A stretch of DNA of 64,000 nt from an uncultured Acidobacteriia bacterium. GTDB lineage: Bacteria; Acidobacteriota; Terriglobia; Bryobacterales; Bryobacteraceae. The stretch covers positions 17,949 through 81,948 of the forward strand of contig CAIYVZ010000163.1 in NCBI GenBank assembly GCA_903929755.1. Direction: 5' to 3'. Positions 33,615 to 42,915 of this stretch are shown here, piece after piece; within the stretch, counting starts at the first letter, position 1; each line of letters opens with the position of its first letter. The notes beneath the pieces were generated by a model. The model was given only the letters and a program-made list of their open reading frames with translations. It was not told the DNA's origin and searched no databases. A program made the position numbers and the translations under genes.

Positions 33615-35018
33615 TCAGGCCAGAATACCCTTGATCACGTCACCCGAGATGCCAGTCAGCCGCGCATCCAGGCCCTGGAACTTCACTGACAAACGCTTGT
33701 GGTCCACGCCCAGAACGTGCAGCATCGTCGCATGGAAATCATGCACGGTTACCACATTTTCCTGCGCCGCGTAGCCGAAGTCATCGGTATTACCGTAGCT
33801 GATGCCCCGCTGAATTCCGCCACCCGCCATCAGGTAAGTAAAGCCCTTGATATGGTGGTCACGCCCGTCGCCTCCCTGCGACATCGGCGTCCGCCCGAAT
33901 TCCCCGCCCCAGATCACCAGCGTGTCATCCAGCATGCCGCGCTGCTTCAGATCTTTAATCAGCGCAGCGGTGGCACGGTCGGTCTCCTGCGCCTTGAATT
34001 CCATGTTCGCTTTTACGCCGCCATGGTGATCCCAGTCGCGGTGATAAAGCTGAATGAACCGCACGCCGCGCTCCGCCAGCTTGCGCGCCAGCAGGCAGTT
34101 CGAAGCGAAGGAACCATCGCCGGGATGCGCCCCGTACATATCCAGCACGCTCTTCGGCTCTTTGCTGACGTCAACCAGATCCGGCACGCTCGTCTGCATC
34201 TTGAAAGCCAGTTCGTACTGCGCCACGCGGGTCAGAATTTCAGGGTCTTTCAGCGTCCCGTAGCCGATCTTGTTCATCGCATTCACGGCGTGAATCGATT
34301 GTTCCTGCAGCTTCGCATTCACGCCCGGCGGGTTGTTGATATAAAGGACCGGGTCTCCAATCGAGTTAAATTTCACGCCCTGAAACTTCGAAGGCAGTAG
34401 CCCGGCGGACCACTGGCGTGCCGCGATCGGCTGCATTTGCCCACCCTTGCCGTCTGACACAAGAACCACGAAGCCAGGCAGGTTTTCCGCCTCGGAACCC
34501 AGGCCATAAAGCAGCCACGACCCCATGCTGGGCCTGCCGGGAATGATGGACCCGGTGTTCATGATGGTGTGCGCCGGGTCATGGTTGATCTGCTCCGTCG
34601 TCATGGAGCGAACAATACAGAGCTCGTCAACTATGCTGCCAATCTGCGGGAAAAGCTCGCACAGCTGTTCTCCGTTTTTGCCGAAGCGCGCAAACTTATG
34701 CTGCGGCCCAAAGCAGACCAGTTCCTTGCCCTGCAATTGGGCGATCTGCTGGCCCTTCGTGAGCGACTCCGGCATCGGCTTGCCATCGAGTTTCGCCAGT
34801 TGCGGCTTGTAATCGAACGTCTCCAGATGCGAGGGTCCGCCAGCCTGATAAAGAAAGATCACCCGCTTCGCTTTGGCCGCATGGTGAAGAGGATTCACCA
34901 TGCCTTTCGAACCCAGGCTCTGTGCCGAGAGAAGCGAGTTGAGCGCCAGCGAACCGGAAATACCGCCCAAACCGGCACGGAGGAAAGAACGTCGGCAAAG
35001 TTCGTTAGAGTTCATCAT
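33615..35018 (-). CDS. DUF1501 protein with Tat-type leader
   Basis: 467 residues from the ATG at 35018, chosen over an in-frame GTG at 35030 because AGGA lies just upstream. The leader Cys-Arg-Arg-Ser-Phe-Leu-Arg-Ala-Gly-Leu-Gly-Gly looks like a twin-arginine signal. The body is the DUF1501 domain, related to alkaline-phosphatase-type sulfatases: Phe-Leu-Tyr-Gln-Ala-Gly-Gly-Pro-Ser-His-Leu-Glu-Thr-Phe-Asp near 50, His-Arg-Asp-Trp-Asp-His-His-Gly-Gly, and Trp-Gly-Gly-Glu-Phe-Gly-Arg-Thr-Pro. These hold metal-binding His/Asp residues. In Planctomycetes and Acidobacteria DUF1501 proteins pair with PSD1 cytochromes, as here, and no confirmed substrate is known to me. It follows the PSD1 gene within 14 bases. 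Confidence 0.9.
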   Translation of the reverse strand: MMNSNELCRRSFLRAGLGGISGSLALNSLLSAQSLGSKGMVNPLHHAAKAKRVIFLYQAGGPSHLETFDYKPQLAKLDGKPMPESLTKGQQIAQLQGKELVCFGPQHKFARFGKNGEQLCELFPQIGSIVDELCIVRSMTTEQINHDPAHTIMNTGSIIPGRPSMGSWLLYGLGSEAENLPGFVVLVSDGKGGQMQPIAARQWSAGLLPSKFQGVKFNSIGDPVLYINNPPGVNAKLQEQSIHAVNAMNKIGYGTLKDPEILTRVAQYELAFKMQTSVPDLVDVSKEPKSVLDMYGAHPGDGSFASNCLLARKLAERGVRFIQLYHRDWDHHGGVKANMEFKAQETDRATAALIKDLKQRGMLDDTLVIWGGEFGRTPMSQGGDGRDHHIKGFTYLMAGGGIQRGISYGNTDDFGYAAQENVVTVHDFHATMLHVLGVDHKRLSVKFQGLDARLTGISGDVIKGILA

Positions 35019-35031
35019 TATTCCTGGCACA

Positions 35032-38000
35032 TCAGTTCCTCGTAATCGTTTCGTGCAGGTTCAGAATGGCGCGCGTAACAGCGGTCAGCGCAGCCAGTTC
35101 CGCAGGCGCCACCGCTTTCGGCCGGGGAGCTTCCCCCACCGACAACAGCGCTTCCGCGGCTTTCGTATCCGCGCGGAATTGCTTCAGGCTCTCGGTATAC
35201 AAACCCATCAATATCCGGCGTTCCTGCGGTGTCGGTGCCCGGTCTTCCGCAAGCCGGAACGCCTCGTCAATCGGGTTGCGCGCATTCGCTGCCAAAGCTC
35301 GTTGCGCAAACACGCGCGAGGCTTCCACAAAGATGGGATCGTTCAGCAGATCCAAAGCCTGCAGCGGAGTATTCGAGTTCGTCCGGTTCACCGCACACTC
35401 CTCCCGGGTCGGTGCATCGAAATTCAGCAGCGCCGGATGCAGAAACGTCCTCTGCCATTCGGTGTACACGCCCCGCCGATAAAGATCGCCACCCCGGCTC
35501 TCCGAATAGTCCCGCTTCGGGAAGTTCATCGCAAACAGATACCCCACGGGCGCGGCGGGTTTCACCGGCGGGCCTCCGAACCGGTCCACCAGCAGCCCCG
35601 AGACCTGCAACGCCGTATCGCGCACCACTTCCGCATCCACCCGGAAGCGGCTCTGCCGTGCCACCAGACGGTTATCCGGGTCCTTCTCATCCAGCGCCGG
35701 GGTACTCGTCGAGGCCTGCCGATATGCCTTGCTCAGCACAATCGTCCGCACCAGATGTTTCATATCCCACGCATGAGCGCTCGCTGCATCGTACGCGGGC
35801 TGCACAAACTCCGAAGCCAGCCAGTCCAGCAGTTCTGGATGCACGGGCCCTTCCCCCTGCGACCCCAAATCATCCAGCGACTTCGTAATCCCGATGCCAA
35901 AGAACTCACGCCAAACGCGGTTCACGTAAGCGCGCGCCGTCAACGGATTCTGCGCCGAGACCAGCCAGTTCGCCAGATCCAGCCGCGTCGCCCGCCGCCC
36001 GCCCGTATCCACCTTGCCCAGGAAAGCCGGCACCGCGGGCTGCACGATTTCCGTCGTCTCATTCATCCAGTCCGCGCGCGGCAGAATGCGTGTAATCCCT
36101 GGCTCCACAGCCTCTGTCGTCACCACCCGGGGAATCGTCCAGAAGAAGCGAGTCCGCTCCCAGGCCATCTGTTCCGCCCGGATCAGCAGCGGTTGCACCG
36201 CGGGCGTGGTGAATTCGAAGAAATCCAGAATCGCCTTCTGCTGTTTCTCCGTGCGCTTGTCAGGCTCCACTTTGAAGCCCTCCGTCACATCGAACGGAAC
36301 CCCGTGCTCCACATCAACATTCAACACGGCCTGCTCCGCGTCGGTACGAGCTTTCGATTGCTTCCCGGTGTCGCCCAGAAAAGGCCAGCTGAACTCGGCA
36401 TTCGACAACGCCAGCCGAAAGCGACCGATAACGGCGCGACGGATCGGCGAATCCTGATGCAGCCGCACCGTAATCACAGAATCCGCCTGCGTGGTGACCT
36501 TCGCTCCGAATCGCAGCGCCAGCATGTGGCCTTCTGACCAGCCAGTAGCCGGGTCGCCATCGATAGCCGCCATCGCCGGAGCATCCACGTGGACATCGGT
36601 CTTATTGGCTGTCGCCAGCACCAGCGGGATCTTCTTTCCCCCAAGTTCCGCATCCACTTCCGTGAGCACAAAACGATCCGCCCCACGCGCTAAACCGTTC
36701 CCCGGCAGCGTTTCATCGCTGTGCAGATCCAGCCCCAGCGCCGTCCACGTGCCAGCCCGGGGACGAAGCTCAACCGTATAGGTATCGTTGTCCGGAATCG
36801 GCCCCGAAGCCACAATCAACCCATCGCCCCGCTTCCGCTCGAAACCGTTGACCGAACTGTCCACCGTTTCCGTGTTGTAGATCTTCAGAATGGAACCCGC
36901 GCCGGCACGCGCGGCAACAGGCTTCTGCCACTGCCAGGAACGGTCCGCAGTGCCCCCAAACGCTGGGTTCTTCGCCAGCAATTGCTTCGCCTGGTCGTCG
37001 AGTTCCTTCCGCGCCGCCTCAGCCTTCGCCGTCAGTTCATCCAGCCGCGCCTGTTGCTCCGGAGTAGCCAGCAACAGCTTGGCGCCCCATGCGTCCGCCC
37101 CCCGATCCGGCATCAACCCGGTTTCTTTAATGTCTGCAAAGAAGGCCTTCATGGAATAGAAGTCCTTCGACGTGAACGGATCAAACTTATGATCGTGGCA
37201 TTCGGCGCAGCCCATCGTCGACCCCAACCATGCCGCCGACAAAGTCCGCACCCGGTCCGCCCCATACTTCGCCAGATACTCCTTCGGCTGCAGACCACCC
37301 TCAGCCGAATAACGGTTCATCCGGTTATACGCCGACGCGGTCCGTTGCTCCACCGTAGGATTCGGCATCAGATCACCCGCCAGCTGCTCACGAGTGAACT
37401 GATCGAACGGTTTGTTATCCCGGTACGCGCGAAGAACATAATCGCGATACGGCCACGCGGGCCACAGATTATCGCCATGAAACCCCGCCGAATCGGCATA
37501 ACGAACCGCATCCAGCCAGTGCATCGCCTGCTTCTCCGCGTAGTGCGGCGAAGCCATTAAACGGTCCACCACCTTCACCCACGCGTCCGGCGATTTGTCG
37601 TTCTGAAAAGCCACCACCTCTGCAGGCGCGGGCGGCAGTCCCGTCAGATCAAACGACGCCCGGCGCAGCAAAGTCCGGCGATCCGCTTCGGGAGAAAACT
37701 GCAGACCCTCGCGCGCCAGGCGGGCTTCAATAAACGCATCAATTGGATTCCCCGCAATTGGGCTCCCCGCTGCGGCAGCAGGCTCCGGCCGCCGCACCGG
37801 CTGATACGCCCAGTGCCCCTCATAAACCGCACCTTCAGCAACCCACTGCTTCACGGTCGCCTTCTGCGCCTCCGTCAGCGTCTTGTGCGCAAACTCCGGC
37901 GGCATCGCCCTCGCGCCCGTGGCAAAGATGCGAGCAATAATCTCGCTGTGCTCCGGATCCCCCGGCACGATGGGTGTTTTCCCGTCGCGCAAAGGCTTCG

Positions 38001-38178
38001 TCGCCTCGTCACGCAGATCCAGCCGAAAATTCGCCATCCGCGAACTCTTATCTGGCCCGTGGCACCGAAAACACGTATCCGACATAATCGGCCGGATGTC
38101 GCGGTTAAAAGAAACCGGAGCGGCGGGCAGGGCGGCAGCGCAAACGGCCAACACCAGAAAAATACGGGCTACAAACAT
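35032..38178 (-). CDS. PSD1 cytochrome protein (PSCyt1-DUF1549-DUF1553)
   Basis: 1048 residues from the ATG at 38178, preferred because it opens directly into a signal peptide ([12 protein letters not shown]); GTG and ATG codons nine and seven codons earlier are in frame. PSCyt1 has one haem motif Cys-Phe-Arg-Cys-His (36-40) and Met-Pro-Pro. DUF1549 covers about 130-350 and ends with a second [11 protein letters not shown]. A beta-rich middle follows, then DUF1553 (about 735-1000; [20 protein letters not shown]). It is thought to be a periplasmic cytochrome in polymer degradation. Its ribosome-binding site lies in a hairpin. Confidence 0.92.
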   Translation of the reverse strand: MFVARIFLVLAVCAAALPAAPVSFNRDIRPIMSDTCFRCHGPDKSSRMANFRLDLRDEATKPLRDGKTPIVPGDPEHSEIIARIFATGARAMPPEFAHKTLTEAQKATVKQWVAEGAVYEGHWAYQPVRRPEPAAAAGSPIAGNPIDAFIEARLAREGLQFSPEADRRTLLRRASFDLTGLPPAPAEVVAFQNDKSPDAWVKVVDRLMASPHYAEKQAMHWLDAVRYADSAGFHGDNLWPAWPYRDYVLRAYRDNKPFDQFTREQLAGDLMPNPTVEQRTASAYNRMNRYSAEGGLQPKEYLAKYGADRVRTLSAAWLGSTMGCAECHDHKFDPFTSKDFYSMKAFFADIKETGLMPDRGADAWGAKLLLATPEQQARLDELTAKAEAARKELDDQAKQLLAKNPAFGGTADRSWQWQKPVAARAGAGSILKIYNTETVDSSVNGFERKRGDGLIVASGPIPDNDTYTVELRPRAGTWTALGLDLHSDETLPGNGLARGADRFVLTEVDAELGGKKIPLVLATANKTDVHVDAPAMAAIDGDPATGWSEGHMLALRFGAKVTTQADSVITVRLHQDSPIRRAVIGRFRLALSNAEFSWPFLGDTGKQSKARTDAEQAVLNVDVEHGVPFDVTEGFKVEPDKRTEKQQKAILDFFEFTTPAVQPLLIRAEQMAWERTRFFWTIPRVVTTEAVEPGITRILPRADWMNETTEIVQPAVPAFLGKVDTGGRRATRLDLANWLVSAQNPLTARAYVNRVWREFFGIGITKSLDDLGSQGEGPVHPELLDWLASEFVQPAYDAASAHAWDMKHLVRTIVLSKAYRQASTSTPALDEKDPDNRLVARQSRFRVDAEVVRDTALQVSGLLVDRFGGPPVKPAAPVGYLFAMNFPKRDYSESRGGDLYRRGVYTEWQRTFLHPALLNFDAPTREECAVNRTNSNTPLQALDLLNDPIFVEASRVFAQRALAANARNPIDEAFRLAEDRAPTPQERRILMGLYTESLKQFRADTKAAEALLSVGEAPRPKAVAPAELAALTAVTRAILNLHETITRN

Positions 38179-38179
38179 G

Positions 38180-38220
38180 GGGGGCACCTTACGAGCCATT
38201 ATCACTCGTAAGGTGCCCCC
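38180..38220 (-). promoter_or_regulatory. Hairpin covering the ribosome-binding site of the PSD1 gene
   Basis: Arms at 38180-38195 and 38205-38220 pair over 16 bases without mismatch, around a 9-base loop. On the minus strand the second arm contains AAGGTG about 6 bases before the preferred ATG at 38178, so a folded transcript would hide the ribosome-binding site. It follows the TonB receptor stop by about 25 bases. No T run follows, so it is a poor terminator. It could tune expression of PSD1-DUF1501 relative to the receptor, or protect the receptor mRNA 3' end. Confidence 0.6.
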
Positions 38221-38246
38221 ATGCGATTCCCTGAAAATGCGTGCCC

Positions 38247-41200
38247 TTAGAATGCGATGCGGAGCGAACCCTGCAGCGTGCCGTTATAGCCGTAGAAATT
38301 ACTGAACGAGTAGCCCGTCGTCGCCGGGAACTTGCCGAATAGCTGGGGACTGGAGAAGTTCACCTGGTTGTTCGCCGTATTCAGGAAGCGCCGCTCCGGG
38401 AACATATTGTTCGCGTCCATTCTGGCCGTCAGCTTGTACTTCTCACGGAAGCTCCAGGTCTTGGTGATGGAATACTGTGGCCACCACAGCCACCCCGTCC
38501 GCGCAATGCCGTTACCCGCGTTACCCGCCGTGAATGCGGCCGGAACGTAGAAGGCATTGATGTTATAGAACGGATTCTGCGACTGCTGCGGCCAGACATT
38601 GGAGCCCAGCGAGTAGTTCGAAACGTTGATCGGCACGCCGGGGTTGATGCTCGGCACATTACCCTGCCCCGGCAGATACCGGTTCGGGCTTCCCGCCAGC
38701 GAGAAGTTCACAGGCAGCCCGCTGCGCACGCTCTGGATCGTCAGCACCGTCCAGCCACCAACCACCTGATCGAGGACACTGCCCGCCATGCCGCTGCGGT
38801 TCAGGAACTTCTTCCCCTTGCCGAACGGAAGGTCGTAGTTGAACTGATTCACGAACTGGAACTTCTGGTCGTAGCTGGCGACGGCCTTGGTCAAATGCCA
38901 CGCGTAATACTCCCAGCCGCTCGCCGCACCGCCAGTAATCGCCTTGCTGTAAGTGAACATGAAGTTCGCCGAGAAGCCGGAGCTGAAGCGATGCTGAACC
39001 CTGGCGATCCCTGAGTTAAAGCTGCTGTGGCCGAAATTGCTGAATTCGTTAATCGCGCCGAACTGCGGGTACTTCAGGTACGACTGTGTACCTGCAAATA
39101 CGGTGTTCAGCTGATTCGTATCCGTGGAGTTATAAATCGATTGCGGCAGCACGTTGATATTGATACCGCCCGTATTGATCAGCCCCACACCAGACGCGCC
39201 CTGATAAACCAGTTCGGCCAGATAGTTGGGCTTAAACTCGTACTGCGCGCCCAGCGACCAGGTCAGCGTGTAGGGATTTCTCAGCGCCGGATCAATATAA
39301 GTGATGTTGCGCTGGCTGTAATTTGTTCCCACAAACTGCGCCGTCTTACCCGAAATATTGTAAGCAACATTGCCCGGACCCTGTGAAAGATAGAAGGCCG
39401 GGGAAGGATTCCCGGTCGGCTGCTGAATCACCGACTGAGCGGTATATTCATCCTGGCCAAGCTGCTGCACCACGTCCTGCGTGAACATGCCAAAGGAACC
39501 GCGCAGCACCACCTTCGGCTTCAGATTCCACGCGAAACCCACGCGGGGCGTGAAGTGATTGCCCGCTTTGTACAGCCCCCCCGTGGGGTGAATGATCGCG
39601 CCCATCTGGCCCGTCAGCGCATCCACCGTGGTGGGGCTGAATTGCGACTTCTGGCCGTACTGCGTGCTCGCAGATGTCTCCAGGCTGTAGCGCAGGCCAA
39701 TGGAGACCGTCAGGTTGCGTCGGATGCGCCAGTCGTCCTGCACGTAGAACTGGTGCATCCACCAGCGCGGCAGGTAGTTCTGCAGCAGGGTGGTGAAGCT
39801 GGCCGAAGAGACCGCGCCCAGTTCCAGGGATGCGAACGAGTTTCCCGTATTCGGCGTGAGAGGCAAGCCGCTGCCGGCCGTGGTGAAGTTGAATACGCCG
39901 GAAGGCTGCGACGCAGCAATGTCGTTCTCGCGCTGCAGAATCCCCTGGTAACCCCACTTGAACGTGTGCAGACCGTGCACCATGGTCATGTTGTCCGCCA
40001 TGGAGATGCCTTCGTTGAGCGTCCGCGAACCGCCGCCGGGATTGGCCGTCCAGTTGAAGCTGGAACCCCCGCCACTCACCAGCCCCGGGAACGTCTGCGG
40101 TCCAACACCTGGAATCCCCAGCACGCCGGCCCAGCCCTGATTGGCCGTAACGGGCGTAATAATATCGTTGCGCCGCTGGTAACCCAGGCGAACTTCGTTG
40201 ATCAGCGTGGGGCTGATGGTGAAGATATGGCTGAGCGCAATGTTGCGTTCATCAATCGGCTCTGGCAGCCCGAAGCCGAGCGCCGTGTTGTCGATGGCGG
40301 TCCAGTTGAACAGTACGTTGTTCCGGCTGCCGATCACGCGGAATTTGTTCCACACGTAGCGCACGAAAATCTTCTGGTTCGCGCCCAGCTGCTGGTCAAT
40401 CTTGCCCAGATAGCCCTGCCGGTCTGAAATGAACTTATTGCCCGAATAGAAGTTGTTCACCGGCCCCGTGTTCTGGAAGGTGGAGGGCAGGTTCGGCAGG
40501 TTGTAAGGCTTCAGTGAAAAGAACTTCTTCGTCACCGGATCAATCCGGCTGGGCGGAATGATCTTCCCCGTGAATGCCGTCGCCGTGTATCCCGTGCCGT
40601 TCGCGCATCCGGCCGCCGCGCCGCACACGATGGACTTCGGATCGTAGATCGGCAACCCGGCGCCACCAAAGCTGAAGTCGCCGTTCAGTTCGTCCTGCGT
40701 GGGGACGGAGACGGTGGCAAAATTCGTTTCATGGTCATAATCCAGCCGGTAGCCCAGGAAGAAGAACGTCTTGTTCCGTCCGTCGTAAATCCTGGGGATC
40801 ACAATGGGCCCGCTCAGCGTGGAGTTGAAGTTGTGGTACTCAAACGGCGTGTTCGTCGAGAACTGGTTGAACACCTGCCGGTGCAGCCACGCTTTGTTGA
40901 TGTAGCGCTCTTCCGCCGAGAAATGCAGGTCATTGGTGCCGCTCTTGGTGGTCAGGTTATACGCGCCGCCCGCCGAGTGCCCGATTTCGGCCGGAATACC
41001 TGTCGTAAACACCTGCGCTTCCTGGAGCGAATCCACCGGCGGCGTGATCAGCGTGTTGGTATCGCCCAGCGCTTTGCCGAGCGCCTGTTTGGCGGTAACG
41101 CCATCAATGGTGTACGCCATCTGCTGTTCCGGTTGCCCCAGGATGTGGTAACTCCCGTCGTTATTGGCCTGCGCGCCCATCTGGTAGTACAGGAAGTGTT

Positions 41201-41654
41201 GGGGCTTCGACTGCGGAATCGGCGTATCGTGGATCTCTTTCGCGTTCGTGATGCCGCCCACAATGGCGTTGTCCGTGTTGAGCAGAGACGCCTCGGCCAT
41301 CACGGTCACCTGTTCGGACAGCGCGCCCAGAGCCAGTTCCACGTTCATGCGGTGCGTCTCACCCGCATTCAGGCTGAACCCGGTCTGCTGGAAACGCTTA
41401 AAGCCCGGCGCTTCCACTTCCAGCCGGTAATTCCCCGGAATCTGAAACGGGACGTAATACGAGCCCTCGTTGTTTGATTTACCTTTGGTCGCCACATTGG
41501 TGCCAACATTCGTGACGGTGACGTTGGCGTTCGCGACAGAGGCGCCGGTCGAATCGGTTACGATGCCGACGACGGTGGCGGTACGGAAATCCTGCGCTGT
41601 TGCAACGGCAACCGCCATCAAACCGAAGGCGGTGAATCGAATAATAGTCTTCAT
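38247..41654 (-). CDS. TonB-dependent receptor, Oar-like, upstream of PSD1-DUF1501
   Basis: 1135 residues from the ATG at 41654, chosen for its signal peptide (Met-Lys-Thr-Ile-Ile-Arg-Phe-Thr-Ala) and GGGAG upstream; 108 preceding codons are open but unlike protein. A carboxypeptidase-regulatory-like domain (about 24-110) has Gly-Ile-Val-Thr-Asp-Ser-Thr-Gly-Ala, Glu-Gly-Ser-Tyr-Tyr-Val-Pro and Pro-Gly-Asn-Tyr-Arg-Leu-Glu-Val. The plug has Met-Ala-Tyr-Thr-Ile-Asp-Gly-Val-Thr and Ala-Glu-Ile-Gly-His-Ser-Ala-Gly-Gly. The barrel ends Ser-Leu-Arg-Ile-Ala-Phe. The order receptor-PSD1-DUF1501 suggests one uptake and processing set, with the receptor binding a substrate handled by the two periplasmic proteins. 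Confidence 0.9.
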   Translation of the reverse strand: MKTIIRFTAFGLMAVAVATAQDFRTATVVGIVTDSTGASVANANVTVTNVGTNVATKGKSNNEGSYYVPFQIPGNYRLEVEAPGFKRFQQTGFSLNAGETHRMNVELALGALSEQVTVMAEASLLNTDNAIVGGITNAKEIHDTPIPQSKPQHFLYYQMGAQANNDGSYHILGQPEQQMAYTIDGVTAKQALGKALGDTNTLITPPVDSLQEAQVFTTGIPAEIGHSAGGAYNLTTKSGTNDLHFSAEERYINKAWLHRQVFNQFSTNTPFEYHNFNSTLSGPIVIPRIYDGRNKTFFFLGYRLDYDHETNFATVSVPTQDELNGDFSFGGAGLPIYDPKSIVCGAAAGCANGTGYTATAFTGKIIPPSRIDPVTKKFFSLKPYNLPNLPSTFQNTGPVNNFYSGNKFISDRQGYLGKIDQQLGANQKIFVRYVWNKFRVIGSRNNVLFNWTAIDNTALGFGLPEPIDERNIALSHIFTISPTLINEVRLGYQRRNDIITPVTANQGWAGVLGIPGVGPQTFPGLVSGGGSSFNWTANPGGGSRTLNEGISMADNMTMVHGLHTFKWGYQGILQRENDIAASQPSGVFNFTTAGSGLPLTPNTGNSFASLELGAVSSASFTTLLQNYLPRWWMHQFYVQDDWRIRRNLTVSIGLRYSLETSASTQYGQKSQFSPTTVDALTGQMGAIIHPTGGLYKAGNHFTPRVGFAWNLKPKVVLRGSFGMFTQDVVQQLGQDEYTAQSVIQQPTGNPSPAFYLSQGPGNVAYNISGKTAQFVGTNYSQRNITYIDPALRNPYTLTWSLGAQYEFKPNYLAELVYQGASGVGLINTGGININVLPQSIYNSTDTNQLNTVFAGTQSYLKYPQFGAINEFSNFGHSSFNSGIARVQHRFSSGFSANFMFTYSKAITGGAASGWEYYAWHLTKAVASYDQKFQFVNQFNYDLPFGKGKKFLNRSGMAGSVLDQVVGGWTVLTIQSVRSGLPVNFSLAGSPNRYLPGQGNVPSINPGVPINVSNYSLGSNVWPQQSQNPFYNINAFYVPAAFTAGNAGNGIARTGWLWWPQYSITKTWSFREKYKLTARMDANNMFPERRFLNTANNQVNFSSPQLFGKFPATTGYSFSNFYGYNGTLQGSLRIAF

Positions 41655-41859
41655 GGACCTGCTCCCAACTGAAGGATCCTGCTCAAGACGGAAGAATCCC
41701 CAGTACTTGGGGGTAGTATAGCTTACGCCGCCCGTACTGATGGCTCGGATCTGACTGCGGTGCGCCGGTAGCCGGTGGGTTGCGCTCCTGACCCTGAAAA
41801 TAGCTGTGAGCCTGATGTTGGTCCCATGCAGCGCATACAGGAGTAGACTCGGGGTAGAG

Positions 41860-42915
41860 ATGGCAAATCGAAGGTCGCTGATTATTCTCGGAGCGCTGTT
41901 GGTTGCCCTGCTACCCGGTCTTTTCCTCATTTCCCGGCCCTTCCTCACACCCGGCCTGGTTGCCGCTGTCCTCGCCATCGTCTTCTACCCGGCCAACCAA
42001 AGGCTTGTGAAGCTCATGAAGCGCCCACAACTGGCCACTGCCTGCACCACCACCATTGTCGTGCTCGGTCTGGGCCTGCTGCTGATCCTCGCCGGAATCA
42101 CCCTTACCAACGAACTAAGAACCAGCTACGAGGCGCTGAATCAGCGTTCGCTCGATCAGGGTGGCTGGCCCGCGCTGGTCACCCAAACCGCCGACCAGCT
42201 CATCGGGAAGCTCGCCGCCCTGCTGCCGCTGGACAAAGACGCCATTCGCGAAAGCTTTCAAGACGGTCTCCGCTCCGCCGCCGGCAAACTGCTCAACTAC
42301 GCCGGCGCCGTCCTCGGAGGCGTTACCAGTCTGCTGGTGGGAGCCTTCTTTACCGCCGTTTTTCTCTACTTCCTGCTGCTGCGTGGCCAAGCCTGGCTTG
42401 CCACCTTGGCCGACCTCGTACCCCTGGAACGCGCCATCATCGCCACCCTCTTCCAAACCGTTGACGACGCGGTTACCGCCACCGTTTACGGCGTGCTCGC
42501 GGTGGCCGCCGGGCAAGGTCTGTTCCTCACGTTCGGTTTCTGGGTCGCCGACGTCCGCTCCCCCCTGCTGTGGGGTGCCCTGGGAGGGTTCGCCTCCATC
42601 ATCCCCGTGCTGGGAGCCCCCCTGGTCTGGGTTCCCGTCGTCTTTGGTTTAGCCCTGGCTGGCGCATGGTGGAAGGCCCTGTTCTTAGGCTTCTGGGGTG
42701 CCTTCATCGCAGGCTCTGTCGATAACGTGCTTCGCCCTCTGGTAGTAGGTATCCGCGCCAAACAACACCCGCTGCTGATGGCGCTCGGAGCCCTCGGCGG
42801 CACATTTGCCTTTGGAATCCCAGGCATTCTCGCCGGCCCCGTGATCGTCTCCCTCGCGGGAGCGCTCATCAGGGAAATTCACGCCTTGCCGGCTGCGGAC
42901 AACCCACCCCGCTGA
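41860..42915 (+). CDS. AI-2E family transporter
   Basis: 351 residues from the ATG at 41860; an earlier ATG at 41806 adds 18 residues without hydrophobic character, and GGGGTAGAG precedes the chosen start. Eight or so hydrophobic segments include an N-terminal pair, a long central helical region with the family's charged linker (about 80-140), and a C-terminal block with Ile-Pro-Val-Leu-Gly-Ala-Pro-Leu-Val-Trp and Asp-Asn-Val-Leu-Arg-Pro. Members of the AI-2E/YdiK/PerM family are inner-membrane exporters or sodium-proton antiporters; autoinducer export is known for only a few. Its last 37 bases overlap the end of the ATPase gene on the other strand. Confidence 0.88.
   Translation: MANRRSLIILGALLVALLPGLFLISRPFLTPGLVAAVLAIVFYPANQRLVKLMKRPQLATACTTTIVVLGLGLLLILAGITLTNELRTSYEALNQRSLDQGGWPALVTQTADQLIGKLAALLPLDKDAIRESFQDGLRSAAGKLLNYAGAVLGGVTSLLVGAFFTAVFLYFLLLRGQAWLATLADLVPLERAIIATLFQTVDDAVTATVYGVLAVAAGQGLFLTFGFWVADVRSPLLWGALGGFASIIPVLGAPLVWVPVVFGLALAGAWWKALFLGFWGAFIAGSVDNVLRPLVVGIRAKQHPLLMALGALGGTFAFGIPGILAGPVIVSLAGALIREIHALPAADNPPR

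Noticed and set aside
34900..36537. Plus-strand open frame of about 545 codons opposite PSD1/DUF1501
   Set aside because: Arg/His/Pro-rich translation, no start signal and no domain. It is the complement of the well-supported minus-strand genes.
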